This document shows positions 24,885-33,117 of a stretch of DNA of 50,235 bases, piece by piece. Where the stretch lies: assembly GCA_028867335.1 (NCBI GenBank), contig JAGWGN010000006.1, forward strand, positions 1 to 50,235, read 5' to 3'. This DNA is from Microcaldota archaeon (GTDB taxonomy: Archaea; Micrarchaeota; Micrarchaeia; Micrarchaeales; CABMGC01). Position 1 is the first letter of the stretch, and each line of letters opens with the position of its first letter. The translations under genes and the position numbers were made by a program. The notes beneath the pieces were generated by a model. It had not been told where the DNA came from. It saw only the letters and a list, made by a program, of their open reading frames with translations, and did no database searches.

Positions 24885-25577
24885 ATGGGATATCACGCAT
24901 ACGATCCTAAAATCTATCAGAAGAAGGTTGAGCGCATAGACGATCCCATATTCCAAAATTACCAGAAAGAGGAGATAAGGTACATAAGAAGGAATATTGA
25001 GAATCCCAAGCAAAAAACAGTAATCGAGATTGGGGCGGGATACGGGCGAGGAGTGAAGCGGCTTGCTAGGATCGGAAAGGAAGTAATAGGCGTGGAGCTT
25101 GGGGATCGGATGTATGATGCGCTTAAGGAAAATGTAAGGAACCTAAACAATGTCACTGTGATACACGGCGATGCGGCAAAGCTTTCGTCCTTGGTCGGAA
25201 ATGTGGAAAGTCCGGCAATAGTGCTCCTACAAAACACAGTAGGGATATTCGGAAAGGACTTGAATAAAATATTGCTCGAGATGAAAAAGGTGGCTGAAGA
25301 AGGAAGGGGGGAAATAATAATTTCAGCTTTCAACTCCTGCTCCCTGAGAGCTTGGGGTGTGCCGATTATTTACAAGAAGGCCCAAGACGTGGTGGGGGAA
25401 AACGACCCGGAAAAGACGGATTATGAAAGGGGGATATTTGCGACGAAGAGCGGGTACGTGAGCAAGTGGTGGACCCCGGATGAGATGCGCGGGATGGCCG
25501 AACTGCTCGGAGGTAAGAGAAGGGAACTCTGCGTGAATAATTATTACCAAATACTGCACGTTAGCTATTCTTCCTAG
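24885..25577 (+). CDS. Class I SAM-dependent methyltransferase
   Basis: 230 residues. Motif I is KTVIEIGAGYGRGVKRLA (about residues 43-60), motif II VIGVELGDRMYDAL, and a VTVIHGDAAKLSSL strand follows. The C-terminal part contains 'IISAFNSCSLRAWGVPIIYKK' and a Trp pair (KWWTPDEM). The substrate is not recognisable; small-molecule or protein methylation are both possible. A TTATTTAAATGG box lies about 40 nt upstream. The 3' end overlaps the convergent trmI gene by 17 bases. Confidence 0.85.
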   Translation: MGYHAYDPKIYQKKVERIDDPIFQNYQKEEIRYIRRNIENPKQKTVIEIGAGYGRGVKRLARIGKEVIGVELGDRMYDALKENVRNLNNVTVIHGDAAKLSSLVGNVESPAIVLLQNTVGIFGKDLNKILLEMKKVAEEGRGEIIISAFNSCSLRAWGVPIIYKKAQDVVGENDPEKTDYERGIFATKSGYVSKWWTPDEMRGMAELLGGKRRELCVNNYYQILHVSYSS

Positions 25578-26136
25578 CGAAAACAAGATAGGCGGTGTGC
25601 CAAAGGCCAGTGTTTGTCGGACGCATTCCCTCCTTTCGAACCAGCATCTCCCTGACAACCACCTCTATTGTGTGAACCTCGACGAACTTGAGAGTGTTTA
25701 GCTTCTTTACAAAGCTCTTCACCTGCTCCATGTTCGGCAAGTATCCGACAACCATCCCGTCGACCTTTAGGGCCTTCTTCGCATTAACAAGGGCCTTCTC
25801 GGATCCGGGCAAGTCTAGAACTAGGACATCGGCGTTCTTCGCGGGAATCTTCTTCGTCACATCCGCCTTCTTTATCACAAGGTTGTCAAGGCCCAGCATC
25901 GCCTTGTTGCGCTCTGCGATAGCTATGAAGTCCTCCCTTAGATCGTAGCTGTAGACCTTCTTTGCAATCTTCGCAAGGGAGACTGCGAGCCATCCGCTCC
26001 CGGTTCCCGCATCGATGCATATGCTGTCCTTGTTCACGCCTGCGTAAGCGATTATCATCCCGATGTCCTTTGGGAGTATCACCTGCGGCCCCCTCTTTAG
26101 TTTCCTGTACATTTTTGGATAGATGAACATCGACAT
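25561..26136 (-). CDS. trmI: tRNA (adenine-N1)-methyltransferase, TrmI-like
   Basis: 191 residues matching the catalytic domain of archaeal TrmI, which methylates A57/A58 in the T-loop of tRNAs. Key segments are GPQVILPKDIGMIIAYAG, CIDAGTGSGWLAVSLA (motif I, about residues 39-54), VYSYDLREDFIAIAERN, DVLVLDLPGSEKAL (motif IV) and a C-terminal HTAYLVFARK. The family's N-terminal beta domain is short here (the usual length is about 250), so an accessory domain is reduced or missing. The gene begins four bases after the topA stop and is probably cotranscribed with it. Confidence 0.87.
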   Translation of the reverse strand: MSMFIYPKMYRKLKRGPQVILPKDIGMIIAYAGVNKDSICIDAGTGSGWLAVSLAKIAKKVYSYDLREDFIAIAERNKAMLGLDNLVIKKADVTKKIPAKNADVLVLDLPGSEKALVNAKKALKVDGMVVGYLPNMEQVKSFVKKLNTLKFVEVHTIEVVVREMLVRKEGMRPTNTGLWHTAYLVFARKNS

Positions 26137-26140
26137 ATTC

Positions 26141-28354
26141 TCACTTTGTCTTTTTGGCTTTGGATGTTTTAGGCTTTTCCTTTGCGGCGCTCTTTCGCGG
26201 AGCCCTCGGCTTCTTTGCTTTCGGAGCCTCTGCCACGGTTTTTTCTGACTTAACCTGCGCTGCGGTCTTTATTGCAACGACTTCTTTCTCCTCAGCGGGC
26301 TTTGGCTTTCCCCAATCCGCCTTGGTTACGCAGTTTGGATCAAGGTCCATCTCAAATGGCCTCTTTCCCTTCCGAAACACCTTTACAAACGGAGTGTGGC
26401 ACTTCTCGCAGACCTTCTTTGTCGGCACGATCTTCGCGTACTGAGGAAGAGGATATGTGGTGCTGCAGTTTGGCCAGTTTGCGCACGATACGAACTGCTT
26501 TCCGATCTTTGACCTCTTTACTACGAGGTTCCCCCCATCGGTCGGGCATTTGCCCAAGACATCCGCCATCTCGCTCTCCTCGAGTCCCTTTGAGAGAGCG
26601 GTGCCGATCTGCTTCTCGTTCGCCTTGAACTTTGCTATAAGCTTCTGGATTATCTCCTTCCCCTCGTTTATCACATCGCTCTCCGCAATGGTGCCCTTCA
26701 TTATCTTCTCCATGTCCGAGTCAAGCTGCTTTGTGAGGTCCTCCTCCACTATGTCCGGGCAGTAGCTGTGCAGAGCGTTGTAGACGCTCAGGCCATAGTC
26801 CGTGACCTCGATGAACGCCCCCTTCACGTATCCCCTCTTGAACAGGGTCTCGATGACCTCCGCCCTTGTCGCCTTCGTCCCAAGCTCCTTTCTCTCAAGA
26901 AGCGCAATGAGGCTCGCCTTGGAGTACCTTGACGGCGGTTTTGTCTGCGACTCCTTTGATGAGATCTTCTCCGCCTTTACCTTCTCCGCGACCTCGAAGA
27001 CGGGCATCTCGACGTCCTCCGCCCTAAAGTACGGCGCATAGAGGTCAATCCATGCCTTCTCCTTGTAGAGCTTCCCCTGGGCGGCATACTTTTCTCCGTC
27101 TGCGTCAAGAACCACGGTTGTTAGCTCCGACTTTGCGTAGTTACCAAAGCAGGATAGGAACCTCTTCACGATCAGATCGTAAACGTTCTCCTCCTCTGCG
27201 CTCAGGCCCTTGGGCATAACTCCAGTCGGGAAGATTGCGGGGTGCGCCTCATCGGTCTTTGCGCCCTCATTTGGCCTGAACATCCTTGCATTCGTCAGAT
27301 ACTCTGCGGTCTTCCTGTACTTCTCATTCTTTGCAAGCTCCGATATGATCTTTGGAAGGTTAAGCGTGTAGGGAAGCTTCTGCGAAGAGGTTCTCGGATA
27401 CGAGGTGTATGCCTTTTCGTAGAGGGACTGAGCAATCTGTAGCGTCCTTGATGGATCGAGCTTGAACACTTTGCTAGCTTCGATCTGCAATGAGGTCAGG
27501 TCGAACGGAGGGTAGGGACGGATCAGGTTTTCCTTCTTGTCCACTTTTTCCACAACAATCTCCGCCTGCTTTGTTGCGCCGAGAATCTTCTCCGCGACCT
27601 CCTTATCGAAGATGCTTCCTTTCGTGTTTGAGAACTCCGTTCCCTTCGCCTTCAGGAAGATCTGCCAGAGCGGCTTTGAGACGAAGTTCTTTATCTCGTT
27701 CTCTCTCTCCGCGACAATCGCAAGAGTCGGGCCCTGCACCCTTCCGATGCTGATTATCTTTTTTATTCCGGTGGTGAGCAGCGCATGCATGAGAGCGCGG
27801 CTCATGTTGATTCCCCACATCCAGTCAAGGCTGTGCCTTGCCTCTCCGGCGCTGAAGTTGTTCAAGTCGAACTCCGTGACGTTCTTGTACGCCTCGAGTA
27901 TGTCCGGCCTTGTCGTGGTGGAGAAGCGCATCCTCTTCACGTTCGAATTGCTCACCGATGAGTTGACGTTTCCGCTTGTGACGAACTTTATGATGTTTGT
28001 CCCTATGACCGTGCCCTCGATGTCGTAGTCGCACGCATTGATGAATGCGGTGCACTTCTTTGCGATCACCTCGATTGTGTCAAGGTACTTCTTTGTGAAA
28101 TAGGAAGATGGGTTCTGCTTGTACGATGGCACCCACTCGATGCTGAAGACGGGAAATCCTGACGCACCTTCCTTCTGCCGTATCGTGAAGAGGTGTCCCG
28201 CCGCGGCGACGATGTAGAGCGTGTCGCCATCGCTTGCCACCTCGTAGTACGGAACGCCGTTCACCGTCTTGCGCGCCGGATATCCGCTCTCGCTAAAGGC
28301 CATCGCTATTGTGAGCGCAACGCTAGGCTTTTCTGCGATGATCAGCTTGTTCAT
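26141..28354 (-). CDS. topA: DNA topoisomerase I (type IA)
   Basis: 737 residues. The TOPRIM domain starts at MNKLIIAEKPSVA and has the Mg-binding FINACDYDIEG motif (about residues 105-115). The catalytic Tyr is in AYTSYPRTSSQ (about residue 316), and KTDEAHPAIFPTG follows. Cys-rich zinc segments lie near residues 630-700: CPTDGGNLV...CANWPNC and CEKCHTPF, then a lone Cys. The last 45 residues are Lys/Ala/Pro-rich and probably bind DNA. It relaxes negative supercoils; no helicase domain is attached, so it is not reverse gyrase. It sits between a small membrane gene and trmI. Confidence 0.95.
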   Translation of the reverse strand: MNKLIIAEKPSVALTIAMAFSESGYPARKTVNGVPYYEVASDGDTLYIVAAAGHLFTIRQKEGASGFPVFSIEWVPSYKQNPSSYFTKKYLDTIEVIAKKCTAFINACDYDIEGTVIGTNIIKFVTSGNVNSSVSNSNVKRMRFSTTTRPDILEAYKNVTEFDLNNFSAGEARHSLDWMWGINMSRALMHALLTTGIKKIISIGRVQGPTLAIVAERENEIKNFVSKPLWQIFLKAKGTEFSNTKGSIFDKEVAEKILGATKQAEIVVEKVDKKENLIRPYPPFDLTSLQIEASKVFKLDPSRTLQIAQSLYEKAYTSYPRTSSQKLPYTLNLPKIISELAKNEKYRKTAEYLTNARMFRPNEGAKTDEAHPAIFPTGVMPKGLSAEEENVYDLIVKRFLSCFGNYAKSELTTVVLDADGEKYAAQGKLYKEKAWIDLYAPYFRAEDVEMPVFEVAEKVKAEKISSKESQTKPPSRYSKASLIALLERKELGTKATRAEVIETLFKRGYVKGAFIEVTDYGLSVYNALHSYCPDIVEEDLTKQLDSDMEKIMKGTIAESDVINEGKEIIQKLIAKFKANEKQIGTALSKGLEESEMADVLGKCPTDGGNLVVKRSKIGKQFVSCANWPNCSTTYPLPQYAKIVPTKKVCEKCHTPFVKVFRKGKRPFEMDLDPNCVTKADWGKPKPAEEKEVVAIKTAAQVKSEKTVAEAPKAKKPRAPRKSAAKEKPKTSKAKKTK

Positions 28355-28362
28355 TCAACCAG

Positions 28363-28575
28363 CTACTTTTTTGCCTTCCTTGCAGGCTGCTCCTGCTCCA
28401 CCTTGGAGAGATGATAGTTGATGTAGAATCCGAGCACGACCGCGACTATTGCGACTATGTAGAAGATCGTGCTGCCTCCAGTCACGATGAAAGTGCCGAT
28501 TGATATTGCGCTGAGCGCGACCATCCCAACTGCGAGACCGATCGCGAGCTTCTCCTTGTCTGAAAACTGAGGCAT
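28363..28575 (-). CDS. Small two-helix membrane protein (70 aa)
   Basis: Starts MPQFSDKEKLAIG and contains two hydrophobic helices (about residues 10-30 and 35-52), then a basic/Gln-rich tail. The ATG at 28575 is preferred over a longer frame, because the extension would overlap the divergent transporter gene and is not protein-like. It lies eight bases before topA on the same strand. No family recognised. Confidence 0.6.
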   Translation of the reverse strand: MPQFSDKEKLAIGLAVGMVALSAISIGTFIVTGGSTIFYIVAIVAVVLGFYINYHLSKVEQEQPARKAKK

Positions 28576-28651
28576 GCTCCAACCGATAACAATATTCTTA
28601 CAAAACTCTAAATAGTCTTCGAAGACATAAGGATTTAGCCAGTGCAATCCC

Positions 28652-29017
28652 ATGCTCGATCTCCTCTATATAATTGTTCTGACACTGATCTCGGCACTTA
28701 TGATAGCGTTCGCGCAATACAAGTTCAAGAAGGAGATGCCGAAGTTCGAGATGACCATCAAGGGGATAAAATCGATTCTCCACAACAGGGAGATACTCCT
28801 CGGGGGGTTTGTTTATGTTATCAGCCTCGGGATTTATCTTGTCGCGCTCAGCATCGGGCAGCTCTCGATTGTGTATCCGATATTTGCTAGCGTCTTCATC
28901 TTTGTGATGCTCGTTTCTAGACAGATGCTACGCGAGCTGGTCAGCCCTATTAGGATGCTCGGGATCGGATTGATAGTTGTAGGGATAGTGCTCACCGCAC
29001 TTACGTTTGGGATGTGA
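28652..29017 (+). CDS. DMT/SMR-like half transporter, first subunit
   Basis: 121 residues with four membrane helices, the size of small multidrug resistance or ArnE/F-type proteins. Features are 'ALMIAFAQYKFKKEMPKFE' at helix 1 with a following basic loop, 'GGFVYVISLGIYLVALSIG' and the 'LSIVYPIFASVFIFVMLVSR' helix typical of the EamA fold. The next gene starts at the base after this stop and encodes a second four-helix protein, so a heterodimer is likely. The substrate is unknown; related pairs flip lipid-linked sugars or export amines. Confidence 0.8.
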   Translation: MLDLLYIIVLTLISALMIAFAQYKFKKEMPKFEMTIKGIKSILHNREILLGGFVYVISLGIYLVALSIGQLSIVYPIFASVFIFVMLVSRQMLRELVSPIRMLGIGLIVVGIVLTALTFGM

Positions 29018-29365
29018 ATGGAGATAGCAAAAAACACCAAGGTCGCCTTTGCGCTCGTCCTGGTAGTGAGCACGCTGCTTGGCGCAGTTGGCCAGCTCTC
29101 CTTTAAGATAGGGGTCTCATCCGCCACTCCCATTATGATAGCACTATACGTTCTGCTCGGATTTGTGGTTTACGGGATCTCAACAATACTCTACTTCTAC
29201 ATACTGGGCAGGACGCACCTTAGCTGGGCCTATAGCTTCGGGGGGCTCAGCTACATCTTCACGACCATCCTCGCGCTGACAGTCCTCGGGGAGGGCATAC
29301 CCCTGCTGAGGTGGGCGGGTGTGCTGGTGATAGCGCTCGGTGTCGCGCTGATCGGAGTGAGCTAG
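29018..29365 (+). CDS. DMT/SMR-like half transporter, second subunit
   Basis: 115 residues with four membrane helices. 'LLGAVGQLSFKIGVSSATP' at helix 1, 'GISTILYFYILGRTHLSWAY' and 'WAGVLVIALGVALIGVS' at helix 4 fit the EamA/SMR pattern. No acidic residue equivalent to Glu14 of EmrE is obvious in helix 1. This argues against a simple proton-coupled drug exporter and fits an ArnE/F-type partner. It directly abuts the first subunit with no gap. Confidence 0.8.
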   Translation: MEIAKNTKVAFALVLVVSTLLGAVGQLSFKIGVSSATPIMIALYVLLGFVVYGISTILYFYILGRTHLSWAYSFGGLSYIFTTILALTVLGEGIPLLRWAGVLVIALGVALIGVS

Positions 29366-29419
29366 CCGATTAGACGAACATACAAAAATGCTTAAAAAGG
29401 GGCTCTGCCATCTACTAGC

Positions 29420-29821
29420 ATGGCAATCGCGCAGAAGGAGGATATATCGCATAGGATACGTGAGCTGGTGGACACAATCCAGCTGAACACCGCCTCGATA
29501 AGAAAGAACCTCAACGAGCAGGAGGTTGCGGATTTCCAAAAGCACTTCAAAAGGATTTGGAGCAAGCTGACCATAAAGGATTACGAATGGCTGACAAGCT
29601 ACCCAAACTTAAACGTGAGGTTGGCCATCGCCCAGAGCGATGATGCGGTGAGTTTCATACAGTCAAGCAACAGGAAGATGATCATCAAGATGGCTGAGGA
29701 CATGTTGGCTCCGGTAAGAGAGGCCCTGTCTGAAAGGATCTGCATCCCAAAGGACGTCAGGCTCTATGCCAAGGGGAATGAGGCATGCAGGGAAAGGGCA
29801 AACGCCTGGGCAAAATACTAG
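29420..29821 (+). CDS. Hypothetical protein (133 aa)
   Basis: Soluble, mostly helical by composition, with 'EDISHRIRELVDTIQLNTAS', 'VADFQKHFKRIWSKLTIKDY' and 'LNVRLAIAQSDDAVSFIQSS'. The middle part recalls single HEAT/leucine-rich-variant repeats (NLNVRLAIAQSDDA), but there is only one copy. The Cys residues near the C-terminus do not form a recognised motif. The composition is core-like; it is the last such gene before the AT-rich island. Confidence 0.55.
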   Translation: MAIAQKEDISHRIRELVDTIQLNTASIRKNLNEQEVADFQKHFKRIWSKLTIKDYEWLTSYPNLNVRLAIAQSDDAVSFIQSSNRKMIIKMAEDMLAPVREALSERICIPKDVRLYAKGNEACRERANAWAKY

Positions 29822-29822
29822 G

Positions 29823-29960
29823 GCTCATCTTGTTATCGAGTATCCCCTGACCTGCTCGTATAGGGCCTTTGCCTCCTTATTGTTTTCAAAGGACTTCCAT
29901 ATTAGCTTTACCTTCTTACCACATTCTCATCCTTGTTTTGGATTCGAGTGAGATAGTTCT
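29823..29960 (-). pseudogene. Possible 3' relic of a protein gene at the island edge
   Basis: On the - strand, 33 codons ending in TGA at 29825-29823 look coding: 'ECGKKVKLIWKSFENNKEAK' then 'ALYEQVRGYSITR'. Codon use is like the core genome. Immediately upstream in frame is a TGA, and coding-like sequence continues in other frames beyond it, with no usable start codon. This fits the decayed end of a gene. It could also be chance; no relative is recognised. Confidence 0.3.
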
Positions 29961-30079
29961 AAAAATAGTTGAAGGTTGATAACAATCCCTCTAAAATATA
30001 TATCTATCCTTATCTCCGTCAAAACGGCGGAGAATAATCCTCTAATTTAAATCAGATTTTAGATTATATATAAGATTAT

Positions 30080-30871
30080 ATGTTAAAGGAAAACGAAAGA
30101 AAAAATGTTGTCATAATAAGTGATTGCAAAGATATAGCATACAATGAAATGAGAGCAGTAATTCTAAAAGAGATAAAAAGATATGGCGGTGAAAATAGAA
30201 TACTGGTAGAGCCTTTAGTTCCTGTTAAAGAGATGTCAGTAATAAATTGTTCCTTTTCATTAAGACTAATGGCAGAAATATATGAACCAAAAGAAACAGT
30301 TTTTGTTATCGTAGTTAATCCATTGAAAATTAAGGGTGAGAAATTGGTAGGTGAAACCGAAAATGGATTTAAGTTTGTTAGCGGAAATACAGGTGCAATA
30401 AACTGGCTTATAGAGGATTTTGGAATTAAGGAATTATATCAAATTAAAGACAAAGGTTTTTTACCGTTTGGGGGGAAATACTCAAATTCACCATTAGCTG
30501 CAAAAATTTCTTGTGGGAAGAAACTTTCAACTTTGGGAGATAGAGTTGGTAAAAAAATTTTAAGACCGTTAGAAATGTGTGCTGGAACTATAGTGCATAT
30601 AGATAATTTTGGGCTAATTAAATTTAAGGGTAAACTTGATTCATTTAAAGAAGGGGATAATTTGGATATATTTGTAAATGGAAAAAAGAAAATTGTTGCG
30701 ATATTTTCGGAGCGAATGATGAATAAGGAAGATGGAGTTTGGGTACTTTACAAGGGTAGTTCATTGAATGGAATGCCGGAGTTGGGTAAAGTTAGAGATC
30801 CTCAGGGTGCCGAAAAGTTAGGAGTAAAAATAGGGGATGTGATAACTTGGAAACTTAATAAAGCTTTATGA
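30080..30871 (+). CDS. Divergent SAM hydroxide adenosyltransferase / SAM-halogenase-fold protein (DUF62)
   Basis: 263 residues that follow the two-domain DUF62/fluorinase layout. The opening strand VVIISDCKD retains the family Ser-Asp. ETVFVIVVNPLKIKG replaces VVDPGVGxxR, FVSGNTGAINWLIED replaces the PDNG loop, LPFGGKYSNSPLAAKIS replaces the HGRDIFAPVAA block, and TIVHIDNFGLIKF and KVRDPQGAEKLG mark the C-terminal domain. The Asp, Arg and His that SAM hydrolases use appear substituted, so classical SAM hydrolysis is doubtful. It is first in the AT-rich island and has a TATATATAAG stretch before the ATG. The family is probable; the activity is open. Confidence 0.65.
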   Translation: MLKENERKNVVIISDCKDIAYNEMRAVILKEIKRYGGENRILVEPLVPVKEMSVINCSFSLRLMAEIYEPKETVFVIVVNPLKIKGEKLVGETENGFKFVSGNTGAINWLIEDFGIKELYQIKDKGFLPFGGKYSNSPLAAKISCGKKLSTLGDRVGKKILRPLEMCAGTIVHIDNFGLIKFKGKLDSFKEGDNLDIFVNGKKKIVAIFSERMMNKEDGVWVLYKGSSLNGMPELGKVRDPQGAEKLGVKIGDVITWKLNKAL

Positions 30872-30886
30872 TTGAGAATTGCGGGA

Positions 30887-30948
30887 TTTGTACCACACAA
30901 GACTTATAAGATTTGTAGGGGGAATCTTCTTGAGGCGTTTGAGCGATA
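30887..30948 (+). repeat. Imperfect direct repeat, left copy
   Basis: About 62 bases matching 36991-37052 at roughly 70% identity by hand alignment, with identical cores CCACACAAG, CTTATAAG, TTGTAGG and GGCGTTTG. The sequence lies in a 57-codon frame (TTG 30872 to TAG 31045) whose 'VPHKTYKICRGNLLEAF' parallels 'LPHKPYKDCRNKLLRAF' at the right copy. The surrounding 170 bases are less AT-rich than the island genes on either side. It may be a duplicated flank or a relic of one small gene. Confidence 0.45.
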
Positions 30949-31049
30949 TTTTGATGCCTCCATACAGAGTCTGAATCCTGTAGGATGCACGCTTTATGTA
31001 AGCCAATCTATAAACAGACAAATCAACCTAGTCCACAAAAGGTAGTTTT

Positions 31050-32051
31050 ATGATTACGGAAAAAGGATTAAAATTAGATAGTATAATTAAAGGTCATGGC
31101 GACTTCTCAGAGATATTGAACTATAATGAACTTATAAATAAACTGGATAACAGGCACATCAGATCTATGTGGGGAGTCTCTGTTGGAAAAATACTACATT
31201 TCGGATACGACCCAATAATAGTTAAGCAATGGTCATTTTTAAGGGCAAATTTTGATCACACAATACTAATCGCCGATTTACATACTGCAATTGAAGAACC
31301 AAAAATTGAGAATCTGGAAGAAAAAAGTAGATATACTTACACCTATTTCAAAGATTTATGCAATATGCACGGGGCGTCAATATCTTATGGGTCTTCATTT
31401 CAATATCACTCAGAATACACACAACTCTTGTATAAACTACTTTCAATAACTCCAACAAAATCACTAGATAAAATAAGAATAGCGAACAAGCAAGGAACTA
31501 TAGGAAGTCTTGTCTACCCGATGATGCAGATTGCTGATAGTGCTTATCTAAAAGCAGACATAACATATGGGGGACAGAATCAAAGAGCCACGTATATGGT
31601 GGGTAGAGAAATTTTACCGAAATTAGGTCTACCAAAACCAGTAGTGTTACTTAGCCCAATGAGTAAGGACATCATGGGCAAGGAACTAGTAAAATCTACA
31701 ACAGCTACACGAATAACAATACATGATACCGATGAAACACTAAAGCAAAAGATTGGAAAAATGTTTGCCCCTCAGAGCATTGAGGATAATCCACTTCTAG
31801 ACAGTTTTAGATATTCAATAATACCGTGGTTTAAAAAGATTAATATAGATACAATTTATGGAAAAATTAGTATAAAGGATTACAATCAACTGTGCGAAAT
31901 ATTTCTAAAAAATGAAACAGACCCATACAAATTAAAACTTAGTGCATATTTTTATTTATCACAAAGGCTCAATAAGATAAGGAGATATTTTGACAAAAAG
32001 AGTTATCTGATTGATTGGATTGATATTGGGGCCCTAAATAAGAAGGTGTGA
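31050..32051 (+). CDS. TyrRS-like class I synthetase paralogue lacking KMSKS
   Basis: 333 residues align with archaeal TyrRS over the whole catalytic domain, including the canonical copy at 34722. The HIGH region is ILHFGYDP; ADLHTAIEE stands for ADYHAYL; GSSFQYHSEY and VYPMMQIADSAYLKADITYG correspond to the tyrosine-pocket helix with its Gln and Asp; GGQNQRATYM keeps the GGxxQR. The PTG loop is VGK, the YYG strand is MWG, and KMSAS is replaced by KELVKS. It may still adenylate tyrosine or an analogue, perhaps for a pathway rather than translation. The next gene overlaps its stop region. Confidence 0.8.
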   Translation: MITEKGLKLDSIIKGHGDFSEILNYNELINKLDNRHIRSMWGVSVGKILHFGYDPIIVKQWSFLRANFDHTILIADLHTAIEEPKIENLEEKSRYTYTYFKDLCNMHGASISYGSSFQYHSEYTQLLYKLLSITPTKSLDKIRIANKQGTIGSLVYPMMQIADSAYLKADITYGGQNQRATYMVGREILPKLGLPKPVVLLSPMSKDIMGKELVKSTTATRITIHDTDETLKQKIGKMFAPQSIEDNPLLDSFRYSIIPWFKKINIDTIYGKISIKDYNQLCEIFLKNETDPYKLKLSAYFYLSQRLNKIRRYFDKKSYLIDWIDIGALNKKV

Positions 32052-32053
32052 GT

Positions 32054-33115
32054 ATGGAGAAATCAATCTTAGATAAAATTTCCGCTGAATTACTGAGAAA
32101 TAAGAAGACAATTTGTAGAGTTTCAGCAGATTGCACAAAAACACCCATAAAGTATCATTTTCAGGACTTAGAGTACCTAATTAAATTTTTAAATTCGCTC
32201 CCAAAACAGATTGAACTTAGTCAAAAATACATTCTAAAACCTAAAGGAACAGTGGTGATAGGGCTTTCAAAAAATGAGCCAATAATAACTTCTATCGTCC
32301 CAGTAATTTCAGCAATCTACGCAAATAATAAAGTAATAGTTAAACCTTCACGTGCAAATCTAAAGATAACAAGTTTACTAATAAAGATTTTAATAGACTC
32401 GGGAATTAAAAGAGAGAGGATAAAATTAGAATACAGAAATAAAAAAGAGATTAAAAAACTTATTTCTAGAGCAGATTTTGTTTTCTGGATGGGTAGTTAT
32501 AAGGTATGTAGAAAAATTTCTTTAATTTGTGCAAAACTTGGAAAAAAATTATATTTTGAAGCAGAGGGTAATGATATTGCGATAATAGATAACACTATGA
32601 AAAAAAGTTATAAAGTAGCGAGGATGTTGGTTAAAGAAATTTCACACCATAATGGTGAAAGATGCCAAGCAGTTAAAGGGATATATTTACATAAGGACAT
32701 AAGCAAAGATTTTAAATTAAATTTTTATAAAGAAATTGAGCTATTGAATATTGGAAATTATTTAAATAGTAATACTGAACTGAGCTTAGGTTGCGAATTT
32801 AAGATCACAAAATTTTCATTAAATCCTGTTTTTGGGGCATCAGTGTGGATTGAAGAGTACAGCTCTGATTTAGCTTTGATTAAAGCTCTGCAGAAAAATG
32901 GCTATTTCCTATCCCTTTCGATTTTCAGTAAAAAACCTTACGCGAAAATATTTAAAAACCTCATAAGAAAAGTAAGCTTTTCGAGGATTAACATTAATAA
33001 AGACCCTGGTTATATTAGACCTGATGAGTCGTGGGGCGGAATTAAAAAAAGTGGTATGTTTGGGCCAGAGGGGTGGGTCAACAAATTTTCCGATAGAAAT
33101 TACATAAATAGATAG
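32054..33115 (+). CDS. Aldehyde dehydrogenase superfamily protein
   Basis: 353 residues, shorter than the usual 450-500. Recognisable elements: GTVVIGLSKNEPIITS (substrate Asn region), NNKVIVKPSRANLKIT (cofactor Lys), FVFWMGSYKVCRKIS (the TGS Rossmann turn), LYFEAEGNDIAII (general base Glu), NGERCQAVKGIYLH with the catalytic Cys at about residue 212, and ESWGGIKKSGMFGPEGW. The N-terminal helical region is reduced. Such enzymes also reduce acyl-phosphates or thioesters, so it could reduce an activated amino acid made by the upstream TyrRS-like protein. AAGGTG precedes the ATG, which lies two bases past the upstream stop. Confidence 0.8.
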   Translation: MEKSILDKISAELLRNKKTICRVSADCTKTPIKYHFQDLEYLIKFLNSLPKQIELSQKYILKPKGTVVIGLSKNEPIITSIVPVISAIYANNKVIVKPSRANLKITSLLIKILIDSGIKRERIKLEYRNKKEIKKLISRADFVFWMGSYKVCRKISLICAKLGKKLYFEAEGNDIAIIDNTMKKSYKVARMLVKEISHHNGERCQAVKGIYLHKDISKDFKLNFYKEIELLNIGNYLNSNTELSLGCEFKITKFSLNPVFGASVWIEEYSSDLALIKALQKNGYFLSLSIFSKKPYAKIFKNLIRKVSFSRININKDPGYIRPDESWGGIKKSGMFGPEGWVNKFSDRNYINR

Positions 33116-33117
33116 GA

